Notes: generated by a model from the letters alone, not told the origin. DNA of 64,000 nucleotides from Lycorma delicatula (GCF_047948215.1 NC_134462.1:114837937-114901936); one strand, 5' to 3'; positions 47,266-59,757 are shown, numbered from the stretch's first letter. Program-made: numbers and translations.

Positions 47266-49494
47266 CGTTGGTCTACATGAAAAAAGTTTAATAAAAATAA
47301 ATTATAATTTTATTAAAATTTTGTCTTCCGATAAACAAGAACTTCATCAATTTTTAATCATAATAATAATAACAATAAATTTAAAAAAAATGATCTTTGG
47401 CATTATAAAAATCTTTGCCAATTATCTAATACCTTTTCTTCTTCTTCTGTTCCCTACACCGTGCTTACATAGTTCTTGATAATTTATATTGTCACATTTT
47501 TTTTTTTTTTTTTATAAAAGTGGTCCTATATTAATTATTTTAATATAATCTGACTTTGGGTAGCTAAGTATACTTAATTCTACTTTCTCACTTATAACTC
47601 AATGGATGGACAAAAAAGATTCAATTTATTGGATATTTTGCAATATCACAAAATAGAGAATAAATATTATACATTTTTAATTTTCAAAAAGAAAATAATT
47701 GGGGAACTATATATATATATATATATTGTTTATATATATGTATATATATAGTTATATAAACAAAATGGTAATAAAACGTTAATTAGTATAATGAAAAAAA
47801 AAAAATCATAAAAATTAATCTTATTATGCTACACATTCGCACATGCTAACACACACACACAAATTCACGTAAATGTGATGAACGTATTTTTGAATTCATT
47901 TTCAGTACATTAGCGTGGAAAGGCAGATTAGTAGGAGGGCTTAGGTCAAGGCCCAACCAACGAACCTTTTACCTGTCCAGGACGGCTACTGACGGAGGTA
48001 GTGTAGAGGTGGTGCGTATTGATCCTATTCTACTCCTCATGACTAGTTAATGATCCACACGACAATCCGTCTGCAAAATAGCATGACTGCGCCCGTCCGT
48101 CCGTCGCCTGTTCATAAACCATTCCGACATCACATCAACGGTAACGGCAATGGAAGGCAACGGGGCAAGCCAACACAATGGAATATTCAGAGGACCCAAT
48201 GTACACTAAAACATTGCGTAGGTACAGTTGAAACTGTAAACAAACCCGCTAGGCCTATATTTGTTCATATACAGTACATAGTAAACCTGCATACACAAAA
48301 AGCGACCGAACAATATTGACTTTTACAATATTGTTTAGCCAACTGAATGCGCAATTTACGTCTAAATTAAAACTGAATAATTCGGTGTGCATTAAGGTAC
48401 GAATAAAATATTAAATAAGTATTAAAATTTTAATCTAATATATAAATTTTTAAATAAAATGTTCCGCAACAGAAAACAAAAAAGAGTTCTATTTGCAAAA
48501 ACATGGATCGAATGTAAATTTTTCTGACTATAAATAATTCGATAAAATTCATAAAAAAAGTATTCGTAATATGAGACTGCATTATGTTATTAGCAGATAC
48601 AGACCATTACTATTATTATTATTATTATTATTATTATTTCAAACCGTACCCCAAGGGGAATTAATTTTCATTTCCTCCTAATCACTAAACAAATATCATT
48701 CTCTTAAAAGCTTCCATATATATATTTTAACAGACGAATATAGTACTTGAATCTATTTTCTGAGATATTGAAGTATTTGTACGTCTATTTAATATTAAAA
48801 AAAATTCAATAGGTAACTTAAAACCGGTTCTAAAATACATATCTACATAAATATATTTTTACAATCGGTCTATAAAGGTAATTTGCGCTGTAAATAAATT
48901 GAATTTAAATAAGGAAAATAATTTCTTATAAGATTACCAAACTTCTTTCATTATTACTATTATCGCCATTAATTTACAGCTACTTCCATCAAAAGGGGTT
49001 GTTGGGTTAATTTAATTACTCATAATGTAGTTCTGGTAATGGGCAAAGGATTTTTTTTAAAAAACCTAGTCATATTCTCAGGAAGCTCTTTTGAAGGAAA
49101 ATCAGTTTTTTAGTGTATATCTTTAACCTGGTCAACGCAAAACCGTTCGTCAATTATATGATTTTCCCATCTTAAATCCATCATTCAAGGAATTGTAAGC
49201 AAGATAGGAGGAATCCACCAGTCCGAGAAAGGACCTTTAAATACATATTTCGGTTTGCATTTTGTCTTGTTTCAAGAACAAATCGTCTCTTTCTTACGCC
49301 ACTCATCCATTCTTCTTATCCTAAATTCCCTTCTTACTGGGAAACCTTTGCTATTTTCCATTAGTTCGAAAGATTATCAATCAAACATATCCGTGCAAAA
49401 TGTTTAGGAGGAATCTGTACAGTTATTTTGTTTAAAATTTATTATGTAAGTCCGCAAAATATTTCCAGCGCATCTCCCGCTTTTTCTGCCATAT
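47266..49494. other. Stretch with microsatellites and a less AT-rich patch
   Basis: TA-rich inverted tract at 47706-47752; (ATT)n at 48608-48639. The patch 47920-48330 is richer in G and C and holds an 89-residue frame (48050-48319) with no known domain. The rest is AT-rich. Confidence 0.4.
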
Positions 49495-49700
49495 AGTCTG
49501 TAGCCCGGGCGAAAAACTTGAAAAGCTAGTCATACAAGGAAAGATTGAGGACAGCAGGTCACGGGAAGACCACGGAAAATATGATTGGACCAAATTGAAG
49601 AAGTGGCTGGAGAAATGCTAGGCACACAGATTCGAATAGCAGAGGATTGTAAGCTATGAAGGATAATTGTTAGCGGGATATGAATCGGGGGGTCACCAGC
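49495..49700 (+). pseudogene. LINE C-terminal tail, plus strand
   Basis: EKLVIQGKIEDSRSR, a one-base frameshift, then GRPRKI, a stop (TGA for Trp), LDQIEEVAGEMLGTQIRIAE, D, CKL, a stop (TGA for Trp) and RIIVSGI. This is the 'GKIEG-RSRGRPR--W-D-I' end of RTE-like pol proteins, distinct in sequence from the 18243 family. The repeated Trp to TGA changes show decay. Confidence 0.65.
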
Positions 49701-49805
49701 ACTCTGAATAAAAATCCTAATCTCAGGCTGATTTGATTAATGAAGGGGTAAAGCTGGGCCTCGTACCTTCTAATATACGCAATGCTGAGACATGTCTAAC
49801 ATGTC

Positions 49806-50605
49806 TTTTTTTTAACATCAGCCATTTGATTGGTTCATTATTACCTTTCATTCCTTTCCTTTTTGTGATAATCTTTTAACTCCAACATACGAGTACTTAC
49901 TAAATCCTAAGTTTTCAGCTAAATTTCTAATATTGCAATCTTTGTCTTCTTTTACCGTTTCTACCCTCTAAAAATCTATCTTTTCCAAAAAATAATTAAA
50001 TTTGGATGTCTTATAAATGAACTATCAACCTAGTTTGTCTCTTTACAAAAATCTGGTCACAAAGATCTTTCCTCTCCTCTCTATTTTATCAACCCAGCTA
50101 ATTTTCAACATCCTCTTCTTACACCAAATTTCAAAGGCCTCAGTTATTTTCTTTCGTGCTTACCCAATTTACTCCTTTCAAGTTTTCTTAGGTGCTATTG
50201 TCCGAGAATATTTTTAACAATCGTTTTCTAATTATTCGATTACTATAAATTTTTGCATAAAATTTCTTGAATTACTTTGATTTTCATTTTTTAATTCTTT
50301 GCAATTTCATATCGTAAATAATTCTGTAATTCTCCTTTTTGACATTTCATTCCTTTTTGTTCTATCCTTATTTATTGTCAGAATGAATTTTCTCCTGGAA
50401 ATTAATTAATGGTACTCAGAATTTCTTTCAACTTAATTTTGTTTTCTGCCTAAAGAGCAACAATCTCATCAGCAAATATTTGTTTTTTCTCCTTGAATAA
50501 TTACTTCATTCTCAATTTTATGTTTCAAATCCTAAATTACTTCTTCTATAGACAAATTGAAAAGCTACAGTTACAATAAGCAATGTATAATTCTTTTATT
50601 TTGTA
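49806..50605 (-). pseudogene. Decayed RTE-like LINE, minus strand, RT motif to A tail
   Basis: Minus-strand pieces: FADEIVALQAENKIKLKEIL (around 50410-50480), a variant of the FADD catalytic box with Glu for the second Asp. Then come EAFEIWCKKRMLKISWVDKI (around 50070-50140), 'GHPNLIIF' and, at the end, 'ATGAACCAATCAAATGGCTG' followed by an 8-nt A tail (T at 49806-49813). This parallels the CCAGTCAAATGACTGAAGAC tail of the 57736 copy. Many stops. The frame at 50017-50217 on plus is a shadow. Confidence 0.65.
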
Positions 50606-51949
50606 AACTGAAAATTTTGTTTTGTTTAATACCAAGTTAAAATTTGATATATTTTGATTTTAATAACTTCAAAATTATTCCGTTTATATTTAGTTTCTGT
50701 GCACATTATTCAAATCATTTTATGCAGAATCAAATTCACTAAAAACTTTATGTGTTTATTACCCATTTAACAAAGTTACTTTACGCTAAACATAAAACAT
50801 GATTTTGAAGCCGAATCTTTTGTTTTTTACTCCAGATTTTTAGACAATTAAAAATAAAATTTTGGGACCTATATTTTTTCTATTTTTTCGTCAGATTTCA
50901 TATAAAACCGCTAAATGTACCCTTCAATTTGGGTGTCAAGAATTACAATCTGACTTAATTTTAGCTAACTAAGCTTTTCCAAGCTTACATTTATAAAAAA
51001 TCTATTCTTTATTTTCACCATGTTCTGAAAGTTTGTTACATTTTTCATGAATCATCCAATATTTCAGTCCAATTTTGTTTAAAATATTTTCTTTTATATA
51101 TTTTTTTGTATTTTAAAACAATTGTTCATGTTAAATTTAATATAACTTCAAAATATATAGTTATTACTCATCGAGATTAATTCCTTCAGAAAGTTTAGGC
51201 TGTCCACTAATTTTTTCCCTGATTAATTATTTTCATAAATCACTCAAAGTGATTTACATATCTCACAGAAATAAGTGATTGGTTACTTATTTATCTGTAT
51301 TGTTAAGTAGTTACTTTATTAGATATAATAACTTTTTGTACATTAATAAAGTATTTTAAATTATTTATTGTATCACTATTTGTGTTAATAAATCCCCCAC
51401 CCCCCATGAAGATTTATATGAATAAAACATTTGAAACAATCGTGTAAAATAACACGCGAATAAAAACATTAAACTGTTATCTTTAATGAACGTCTAAATT
51501 GCTCAGTTAAATGTAAAAATTAAAAAACATGGTGTACATTGTAATAGATATGTAGAAGCTTTTTGCAGAATAAAAGATTATTGAGAAATGCTTAAAACTG
51601 GCCAACTACTTAAGAAAAATAGATCTATAATACATATTTTATACTTAAATTTATGAATAATCAATCTTTGCTAAACCAAATAGTTAGTTATTTTTAAAAA
51701 AATAATAATATCCACATCTAGTGAACCAGATAACGGAACTCTTTGCGTATAATGTAACAAATACAATAGGAAAACATACAAAACAACAAAAACATTTGGT
51801 TAGAAAAACGGCCTTATTATACTTTTTAATGAATTACCGACCTACTTGAAAAATCTTCCCAACAATTTATTTAAAACACATTTAAACGATTTTATTTTAT
51901 AAAAACAATATTCTCTATCGATTACCTATTAAATAATACTAATTTAAAA
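50606..51949. other. AT-rich stretch, nothing recognised
   Basis: No open frame or repeat recognised. Confidence 0.4.
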
Positions 51950-52632
51950 AAATGTAATGTGCCACCACATGACTTTCTTGTACGCCTACATTTGTACATA
52001 TACACATTTTGTTAAAATGAAAAGTGCATAAAATTTTATTTAATTAATAACTTCAGATTTTTTCATTGTTATTGAATTATTATTTATTGTAATTTTTTTT
52101 AATTATATAATTACTAATAATCTATATAATTAAAAAAAAGAAAAGTTAAAAAAGGAGATGAAGTCGGATTGGAACCGATGTGCCTTCCCCTTATAGGATC
52201 CAAATATTTCATTAATTTAAATTTTATTTAACTATAACTCTGGAACCAATGAAAATAAGTAACACTTATATCGTTAAAAGCTCTCAATGAGGGCTTATTA
52301 ATGCACTTAAGAAAAAGCCAAAAATCAATTTTTTTTGATTTGGGGCTTTTCTGGACACTTTTTGTCAAGTCGATTGCAATTCAAAAAGGGAGGTGCGCAA
52401 ATAGCTGTTAAAACAGTCCTAAATCCAAAATTTCACATCCTACGGCTAATCGTTTTTGCGTTATGCGAGATACATACGTACATACACATACATACATACG
52501 TACGTACAGACGTCACGCCGAAACTAGTCAAAATGAATTCGGGGATGGTCAAAATGGATATTTCCGTTGAAATCTAAGAACTGAAATTTTTCGTGATCAC
52601 AATACTTTCTTTACTTCGTACAAGGAAGTAAA
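51950..52632 (+). mobile_element. Family A repeat (copy A8)
   Basis: From AATGTAATGTGCCACCACAT to ACAAGGAAGTAAAAA. Contains the longest TACATACGTACATACAC-type run (about 52470-52510). R1-like sequence starts within a few bases of its end. Confidence 0.88.
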
Positions 52633-52635
52633 AAA

Positions 52636-53900
52636 CTGTGATTTTTTTTTGCATTCTTTCAACGTGCATAAAAATGTCGTCAAATAATATGAGAACGACG
52701 ACTGGACCGCGGGCCTCTATACGTAGATTATACGCACATGTTATACATTTTTTGCTGCTATATGGAGTCACGGTCTGGTATACAGCACTGAGAAGAGACC
52801 GAATTAGACGAGATCTGGTAGGTGTGCAGAGGAAAGTGGCGCTGAGAATAGCTTGCGCTTATTCATCGGTGTCCATGCAAGCCTTATTTGTGGTCACAAG
52901 TGTGCCTCTGCTACAGCAAACGGTAAAAAAAATAGTTAAGTAGCCGAAGGGATGAGCAACGAGGGCTCCCGTAGAGAGCGTCCTCGTAAGACGTCGTAGA
53001 GAGCGTAGAGAGCTAATAACAGAATGACAGAACAAATGGATGACAACAAGGAAATGTGAATGAACTCGGTGGTTAATTAAAGGGAAAGGGCCGTGGTTCA
53101 GGAGGAGGTTTGGTGAGCTGAATTTTTGGTTCGGTCAATTCTTTATCGGCCACGATTCCTTCAGGGCGGACCTCTTCGCGAGCCACAGGGCAGAGAGCCC
53201 AGAATTTTTTAACACTGTGGTGATACGGCGATCACGTATTTTTCTCATGTATCCGCTGAGAGGAAGAAAGACAAGAATGTACCAGTATAATTTGGTGGGA
53301 GGGGGGGGGGGGGTAGACCCTGACAACGTGATTGCTGTGTTACTAATTGGAGTGAATAAATTTCCGACGGTGTCCGGTTTTATGAATAAGGTGCTGCAGC
53401 GGAAGAAAAGGGATGCGTCGAGGAACTTCAGGAACTAGTGGAGTGACATAAGACCGAGTCCCGGCCGCCGGGTGGAGCTCTGGGAAGGATATAGTCGGGT
53501 CTGGTTCTCCCTTCCGGAGGTTAGAGGCATGCAAGCGGAAAGACTGAGACAAGATCATAAACTGACGCAACAGTAAAAGTCCTTTGACCAGGTGAAGAAC
53601 TGGACCGGAGAGCGAAGGGGTGATAGACAGCCTTCTGCGGAGCCATCGTTCGTCGAGCTTGTGCAGATAGGCGATGGGGATGAGGCACGAGGATTCTTGA
53701 CCCCCAGAACTCAAAGGCTCCCCCGGGTCGTGCTATGCTTAATTGCTGATCCAACCTCGGGTGGGGAGAAACGGTGGATTAGAAGTTTTAATCAGTAGGG
53801 TGCGGGCACACATAGACTCTAATTAAAAAAATCTAGCCGAACCCGTGCGATTCCGACACTCCCCCACTTGTGAGGGGTACGTAACTGGTATTTCTCTGCA
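52636..53900 (+). pseudogene. R1-clade LINE ORF2 C-terminus and complete-looking 3' UTR
   Basis: The frame from about 52690 reads GPRASIRRLYAHVIHFLLLY, GVTVWYTAL, then DLVGVQRKVALRIACAYSSV and 'SMQALFVVTSVPLL', the thumb-side region just after the RT in R1-type proteins. After breaks come ELNFWFGQFFIGHDSFRADL (around 53118-53178) and FASHRAESPEF, then a damaged zinc-knuckle zone with a 13-G run (53301-53313). DPDNVIAVLL and FMNKVLQRKK follow before a stop at 53438. The 3' UTR carries TTTAATCAGTAGGGTGCGGG near 53787-53806 and the end GTGCGATTCCGACACTCCCC. 5'-truncated; no target duplication found. Confidence 0.85.
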
Positions 53901-55593
53901 ACACCGACAAAAAATTAAAAAAGTAATATTCTCTAGCGCCTTCTGAACTGTAAATTATTTTGTTGTATTTTATTATATTTAATGTATTCATTTTAACTTC
54001 AGACGTTTTGATTTTAATAACTAATGTAGATTTAAATTATATTTATTTTTTATCATATGATTATGTTTTTTTTAACCGGTCAGTACTTTCCATCCAGCCA
54101 GAACTAGCCTAGACTATCTCTGTGTTCGTTATCTTCATGGTTGTGGGAATAATAATGAAACTAAATTACAAAAAGAGAATAGTAGAATCTATATAAACTA
54201 AAGTACACAGACTTTTGAACAGGAGATGTTCACAAATTCCCTCCCAAAGGGGATGGAGCCTCGTTTTACGGCATAAAACCTTCTCTGGGATAACATAAAT
54301 GTATCCTGAAAATGTTCAAGCAATCGGTCGGTTGTTTCTTGCTTGATGCTGCTGCAAACGAACAGACAGAACCAGCCACAAACTTTCGAATTTATATACT
54401 AGATATTTGTAATTTTTCTTACAATTATTTGATGTATACAATCACATCAATATGATGAATGGTATTATTTACCGATCTGAATAAAATATCTATTTATTTT
54501 TATAAAGATGAAAACCGTGATAAAGTGTAACGTTAACAATATTCAATCGTAATATAAAATTTGCATTAAAATTAGTTTTAAGCATACAAATAAAACAAAT
54601 GTATCTATGAACGAAAAATTGTCATAACAGGTAAAATAAATTATAAAAGTTTGAAACACTGAAATATTGAAGTACTTAAAAATAAGATAGTTAAGGGATT
54701 TGAATTACATTACAACTAGAAACAATCCTGCTATAAAATGTACATAACAATAAGATATAATCAAACAGTAATGAGTTCTCATAAAATTCGGCGAATGATT
54801 CTCATCATCTCAAGGGATCACCGATTTATCACAATCCAGTGGTCGTGGTAGTTGTAGCGGCAGCCCTTCTCTTCCAGTTAGTGATTCTGTCTGAAACTCA
54901 TTCATCATTTACCCTATCTATAGTAATATAACAATCATGAAAACAGTACAACTACTGACTTCAAATGACATAAAGAACAGCAACACATCTTACTGTATAA
55001 CCATATATAAGCAACTATCGTATTTCGAACTGGTTGAAAATTTGAAAAGAGAAATATATTATAAAAAGTCTAGATGATATTACGGATTAAATTTTTTTTT
55101 TTAAGTGTCATAACCATAATAATGATTAAGGAAAAAAGCATCCAATATCACGCTTGTAAACAAATGGGATGTAATTTCTAGATTTTTTTGTCAGCAAACC
55201 CAATGTACGATTGCACCTCAGCATGGCCGGCTCATCGAAATATAAATCATAACTATAAGTAAAACATTCGCTTTTTTCATCCTGAACAAACCGACTACAC
55301 AATGAGCATCATTAGTCTGAGAAAGCAATTGTGATTGGTGCATCTTGTAACACTGATGTTTTACACGCATAACATCAATAAAAGTCACTAAGTTAGATAA
55401 TATAAAACAACATATTAATCTACTTTTAATATTATAAAACGTGCGTATGTTCATTGATTCATTGCAGATCGGAAGAAAGATGGACTATACCGACAAATCA
55501 TGAAAATATGTAAAAAAAAAAACATTAAGGACAGTGGAATAGACAGTTAGTACGAATTCATCTAATTTGGTTATTATTATTATATTATTATTA
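53901..55593. other. AT-rich stretch with relic repeats
   Basis: 54040-54440 has a relic-like patch ('gcaatcggtcggttgtttctt', 'acagacagaaccagccacaaa', 'atttatatactagatat'). 55195-55480 is another low-AT patch. No gene recognised; the minus frame at 55218-55454 is unconvincing. Confidence 0.35.
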
Positions 55594-57250
55594 CTCGTTT
55601 TGGGGAGTACTTTCAATCTGTATTTCAGTCTTTTCCAGAGGATGTACAAGCGGATACCTCTTCAACGTCCAAAGATCGGATGAACTGTGCTGAGCTTGAT
55701 ATACCCTATGTCAGCGTCGAATTAGTATTAACCACCATTAACGGAATTAATCACAAGGCAACCAGTGGACCTGATGGCATACCACCATATTATTAAAGGC
55801 GTCAGCAGCGTGATCGCTACTATTCTGGCCTCATTGTGCAACTGGAGCTTGAAATCAGGAGGTACCTTCCCCAGCCTATGGAAAAAGGCGATCGTTACTC
55901 CAATTCCCAAATCTGGTGTCCCCCATATTTCTAATTTCCGCCCTATTTCCGTCCTATCCACCTTTTCTAAAATTTTTGAATCAATCCTAACATCTCATAT
56001 ATCTCAAAATATCCAACATAAAATCTCCGCTTCCCAACACGGCTTCATGCAATCCCGTTCCACAACCACAAACCTCAATTGTTTCCTTGATAAAATTGGT
56101 CCTGTTGTTGAATCTCAAGGTCAGGTGGATGCTATCTATTTTGACTTTCAAAAAGCATTTGACAAAATACCCCATTACCTGCTCCAAAAGAAGTTGGCTG
56201 TATTTGGGTTCAGTGAACTTCTTGTCAAGTGGATCTCTTCATAATTGAATAACAGAACTTTTGCTGTTAGGTATGCTGGATGCACTTCCCAAAGAGAATT
56301 CTCTGCAATCTCTGGAGTTTCACAGAGTTCCAACCTTGGCCCGTTGCTGTTTCTACTTTTTATCAATGATATTACTGAATCCGTCTCTGTTGGTCTGAGT
56401 ATGTATGCCGATGACCTTAAAATATTTCTTCAGATTAAAAGCTTACGTGATAACCTAATGTTACAACATAATATTAATATAATATTTAATATAATACAAC
56501 ATAATATTTACCAGTGGGCAATGAGAAATCATATGCCGCTAAATTTCTAAAAAAATAAACATATTCCGTTCTCCCGAAAAACTAACATTGCTTGGTATAA
56601 TTATACAATAAATTCTTTTCCTATTAATACTGTGAACTCCGTCACCGATCTAGGCATACTCCTTGACTCCAAGCTATACTTTCTAAACACGCAGACATGA
56701 TTATGAGCCGAGCGAAGAGAAATCTTGGTCTGTTGAAATGGATTGCTAGACCTTTTGTTGATCCTCAAACTTGTGTCTTACTCTTCAAGTCACTTGTTCG
56801 AAGCCAGCTTGAATATTCCACCTCAACCTGGAATTTTCGAAGAGACTATACATCGAGTAACATTGAATCCATTCAGAACAACTTTCTATCTTGGCTGACT
56901 CACAAATTTAACTTCACCATCTTGGCAAACAACAGCTTCAATTACTACATAATTTACCATCTCTTGTACGTCAAAGAGAATACTTTGATTTACTGTTTTT
57001 TCATAAAGCATTACACGGCTGTAATCCTACGAAAAACGAAATACAGTTACGTATACCCGGACGCAATATTCGAAACTTTTGGCCTCTTGCATACTCTACA
57101 CAACTTATCTCACCCACAGATGCGCTTCAACTGCTGTAAACAAATATTATAAAATAGACTTTTTTCAACAGAGGAAGAACTTTGTTTTTGAACTGAGTAG
57201 CTTTTACTCCGATATAGTATAGATATTAAAAGCATAAAACCCCATAATAC
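55594..57250 (+). pseudogene. Jockey/CR1-like LINE RT, nearly readable
   Basis: Pieces in order: FGEYFQSVFQSFPEDVQ (55600-), TSGPDGIP (around 55760), a frameshift, and PSLWKKAIVTPIPKSG then NFRPISVLSTFSKIFE (55870-55980). Next come QHGFMQSRSTTTNL, AIYFDFQKAFDKIPHYLL (motif A Asp, around 56135-56180), one stop at 56242, GVSQSSNLGPLLFLLFINDI (56310-) and MYADDLKIF (catalytic pair, around 56400-56427). The thumb and tail follow: VTDLGILLDSKLYF, RAKRNLGLLKWIARPFVDPQ, LFKSLVRSQLEYSTSTW. Then another frameshift, FHKALHGCNPTKN and an end near 57250. Only a handful of lesions, so it is one of the younger LINEs here. The endonuclease is missing. YADDLKIF and F-DF-KAFD fit Jockey-superfamily or CR1-like elements; I cannot choose between them. 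Confidence 0.85.
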
Positions 57251-57735
57251 TGGATTACTACAGAACTTCACTAACCCTCTTCTGCTTGACCGTAGTTGTT
57301 ATATAAATTAAAACAATTTTCTATTAATAAATAAAAAAATATTTTAATAATTAAAATCAATTATATTGTATAACAATGATGTAAATTTCTTTTGTGCCTA
57401 TTTTACCTGCACATATATATATTGACAGTGCTGTATAAGTAACTGAAATTCTAATTTAATGTAATTGGATGAAGGAGATAAGATGTAAATTTTTGATTAT
57501 GTGTACATGTTTATCTGTAATCTTGTATTTATGCAAAGACATATAATAATATAATTGTGTGACATAATTAAAACACCAGTTAAACTCTTATTTTTATGAA
57601 CTAATAATTATATGAGCTATGATTATGAACCAATGACTAATAATTATTATGAACTAATGATTAAATTTTGTCTTTTTAATTTATACTTAATGTATAAATA
57701 TTTTTTTATGTACTATTGTGTAATATACAAAGGCT

Positions 57736-58497
57736 GATGATATAGTAATTCTAGCCGAGAGTAAAAAGGATTTAGAAGAACCAATGAACGGCATAGATGA
57801 AGTCCTACGCAAGAACTATCGCATGAAAATAAACAAGAGCAAAACAAAAGTAATGAAATATCAAAGATGGACCACTGAATGTGAAAATAGGAGGAGAAAA
57901 GATTATGGAGGTAGAAGAATTTTGTTATTTGGGAAGTAGAATTACTAAAGGTGGACGAAGCAGGAGCGATATAAAATGCCGAATAACACAAGCGAAACGA
58001 GCCTTCAGTAAGAAATATAATTTGTTTACATCAAAAATTAATTTAAATGTCAGGAAGAGATTTTTGAAAGTGTATGTTTGGAGTGTCGCTTTATATGGAA
58101 GTGAAACTTGGACGATCGGAGTATCTGAGAAGAAAAGATTAGAAGCTTTTGAAATGCGGTGCTATAGGAGAATGTTAAAAATCAGATGGGTGGATAAAGT
58201 GACAAACGAAGAGGTATTGCGGCAAATAGATGAAGAAAGAAGAATTTGGAAAAATATAGTTAAAAGAAGAAACAGACTTATAGGCCACATACTAAGGCAT
58301 CCTGGAATAGTCGCTTTAATATTGGATGGACAGGTAGAAGGGAAAAATTGTGTAGGGAGGCCACGTTTGGAATATGTAAAACAAATTGTTAGGGATCTAT
58401 AATGTAGAGGGTATACTGAAATGAAACGACTAGCACTAGATAGGGAATCTTGGAGAGCTGCATCAAACCAGTCAAATGACTGAAGACAAAAAAAAAA
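57736..58497 (+). mobile_element. 5'-truncated RTE-like LINE with target-site duplication
   Basis: Flanked by ACAAAGGCT at 57727-57735 and 58498-58506, the second directly after the A tail. The insert starts inside the RT FADD box, with the junction supplying the preceding Ala codon (ADDIVILAES). It continues with LRKNYRMKINKSKTKVMK, a small deletion or frameshift near 57865, and the open C-terminal ORF. The 3' end is DRESWRAASNQSND, stop, AAGAC and poly-A. It is the best preserved of the family and a useful reference for the copies at 18243 and 24937. Confidence 0.92.
57881..58402 (+). CDS. Open C-terminal ORF of the RTE-like LINE (173 aa)
   Basis: An uninterrupted frame within the LINE above. 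The first residues, MKIGGEKIMEVEEFCYLGSR, are internal to pol, so the ATG is not a genuine start. It continues with KCRITQAKRAFSKKYNLF, RFLKVYVWSVALYGSETWTI, EAFEMRCYRRMLKIRWVDKV and RNRLIGHILRHPGIVALILD. It ends VEGKNCVGRPRLEYVKQIVR before a TAA that interrupts the natural end about 30 codons early. This is the region after the RT thumb whose role in RTE/Jockey proteins is poorly defined. Translation is unlikely without upstream sequence. Confidence 0.45.
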   Translation: MKIGGEKIMEVEEFCYLGSRITKGGRSRSDIKCRITQAKRAFSKKYNLFTSKINLNVRKRFLKVYVWSVALYGSETWTIGVSEKKRLEAFEMRCYRRMLKIRWVDKVTNEEVLRQIDEERRIWKNIVKRRNRLIGHILRHPGIVALILDGQVEGKNCVGRPRLEYVKQIVRDL

Positions 58498-58844
58498 ACA
58501 AAGGCTATAGTTAGCTGTCCTATTGCACAAAAAATACAAACATATAAATAAATAATTATAATTATTATTTTCCTCTGATACTTTAGCTTATAAATAACTA
58601 ACACAAAATGCAATAAGGTAGAATGCACATATGTATGTAAGGTGTCAATAAAAAAGATTAGTTACGATAATATAGTAGTAGTAATTAAAAACAAAATTAA
58701 GGATATTGTGATTTTAATTAATTTAAGAGAAATTTTGTAAATTAGTTTATTAATGTTAATTTTATATTTTTCAGTTATCATAGTTATATGTTACTGTATA
58801 TTGTAAAAACATTCTTTTTTGTATATGTATTATGGAATAAAAAA

Positions 58845-58866
58845 TTATTATTATTATTATTATTAT
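58845..58866. repeat. (ATT)n tract after GGAATAAAAAA
   Basis: TTATGGAATAAAAAATTATT followed by ATT repeats. Such tails end many Jockey/CR1-type LINEs, so it may be the true 3' end of the element whose RT lies at 55594-57250 (inference). Confidence 0.6.
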
Positions 58867-59757
58867 ATTTGACCTGACAATTAACACCGATCATTTACAA
58901 AAATTGAACAGCTATTTTAATGAAAAACACGCATCTAATGCCAGGTTTAATAAAAAAAAGTACGAGGTGAACTGGTTTAACATTGCCTTATTCACTAAGG
59001 CGACCATATTTATTCATATAATTATTTTTAAAAAAAAGTCATTTAGATGCTTTTCATGAATAAACAGTTATTAAAATGATGCCAGAAGGAAAAACAAAAT
59101 TGATAAATCTAATCTAGTGTTTCGATTCACTTCACTTACAGCACTAGATTTAGAATTGACATAAGTAATAACAATTTTCGATAAAATAAACCGATCTTTT
59201 ATTTACATTTTTTCTTTTTCATTTTATAAATCCACAACATAAAACTGATATTTAATAAACTAAGAACAAATTTTTTAAAAATTAACAATTAAAAGAGAAA
59301 ATTTTAATAATTTATTCAAGTGGTGAGGTAATAATAGAAAAAACGCTCGTGACAAAAATAAAAAAGCAGTAAAACTGAGTAGTGAAAAAGTTTAAAAATG
59401 TAGTTAATAAATATACAACAGTAATATGCAACTGCCGGGTTATAATTTAAGTAATTAGTTATTTATGTAAATAAATACTATACAAGAAATTAAATAGTTT
59501 ATATAATACTGTATAATTCTACAAAACAATAGCATTCAACAATTTTAGCTTACAAATTAAAGTTCAAACTATTTTTATTGATTATAAGTATTGGCTTAAA
59601 ATAAATAAAAATAAAAACATAGATTCTATTAAATAGATATCAAAACGATTTCAAATTTTATTTTTGTGTTTTATTTTTTAAAATCAGGTTTCTATATTGT
59701 GTGGGTTTATTATTTATTTAGAAGTAGGTAGAATTTTTTGTAGCAATTTATTATTTA
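58867..59757. other. AT-rich stretch, nothing recognised
   Basis: No open frame or repeat noticed. Confidence 0.4.

Noticed and set aside
57713..57991. 92-residue minus-strand open frame, and a similar one at 58162-58539
   Set aside because: Antisense shadows of the RTE-like insertion.
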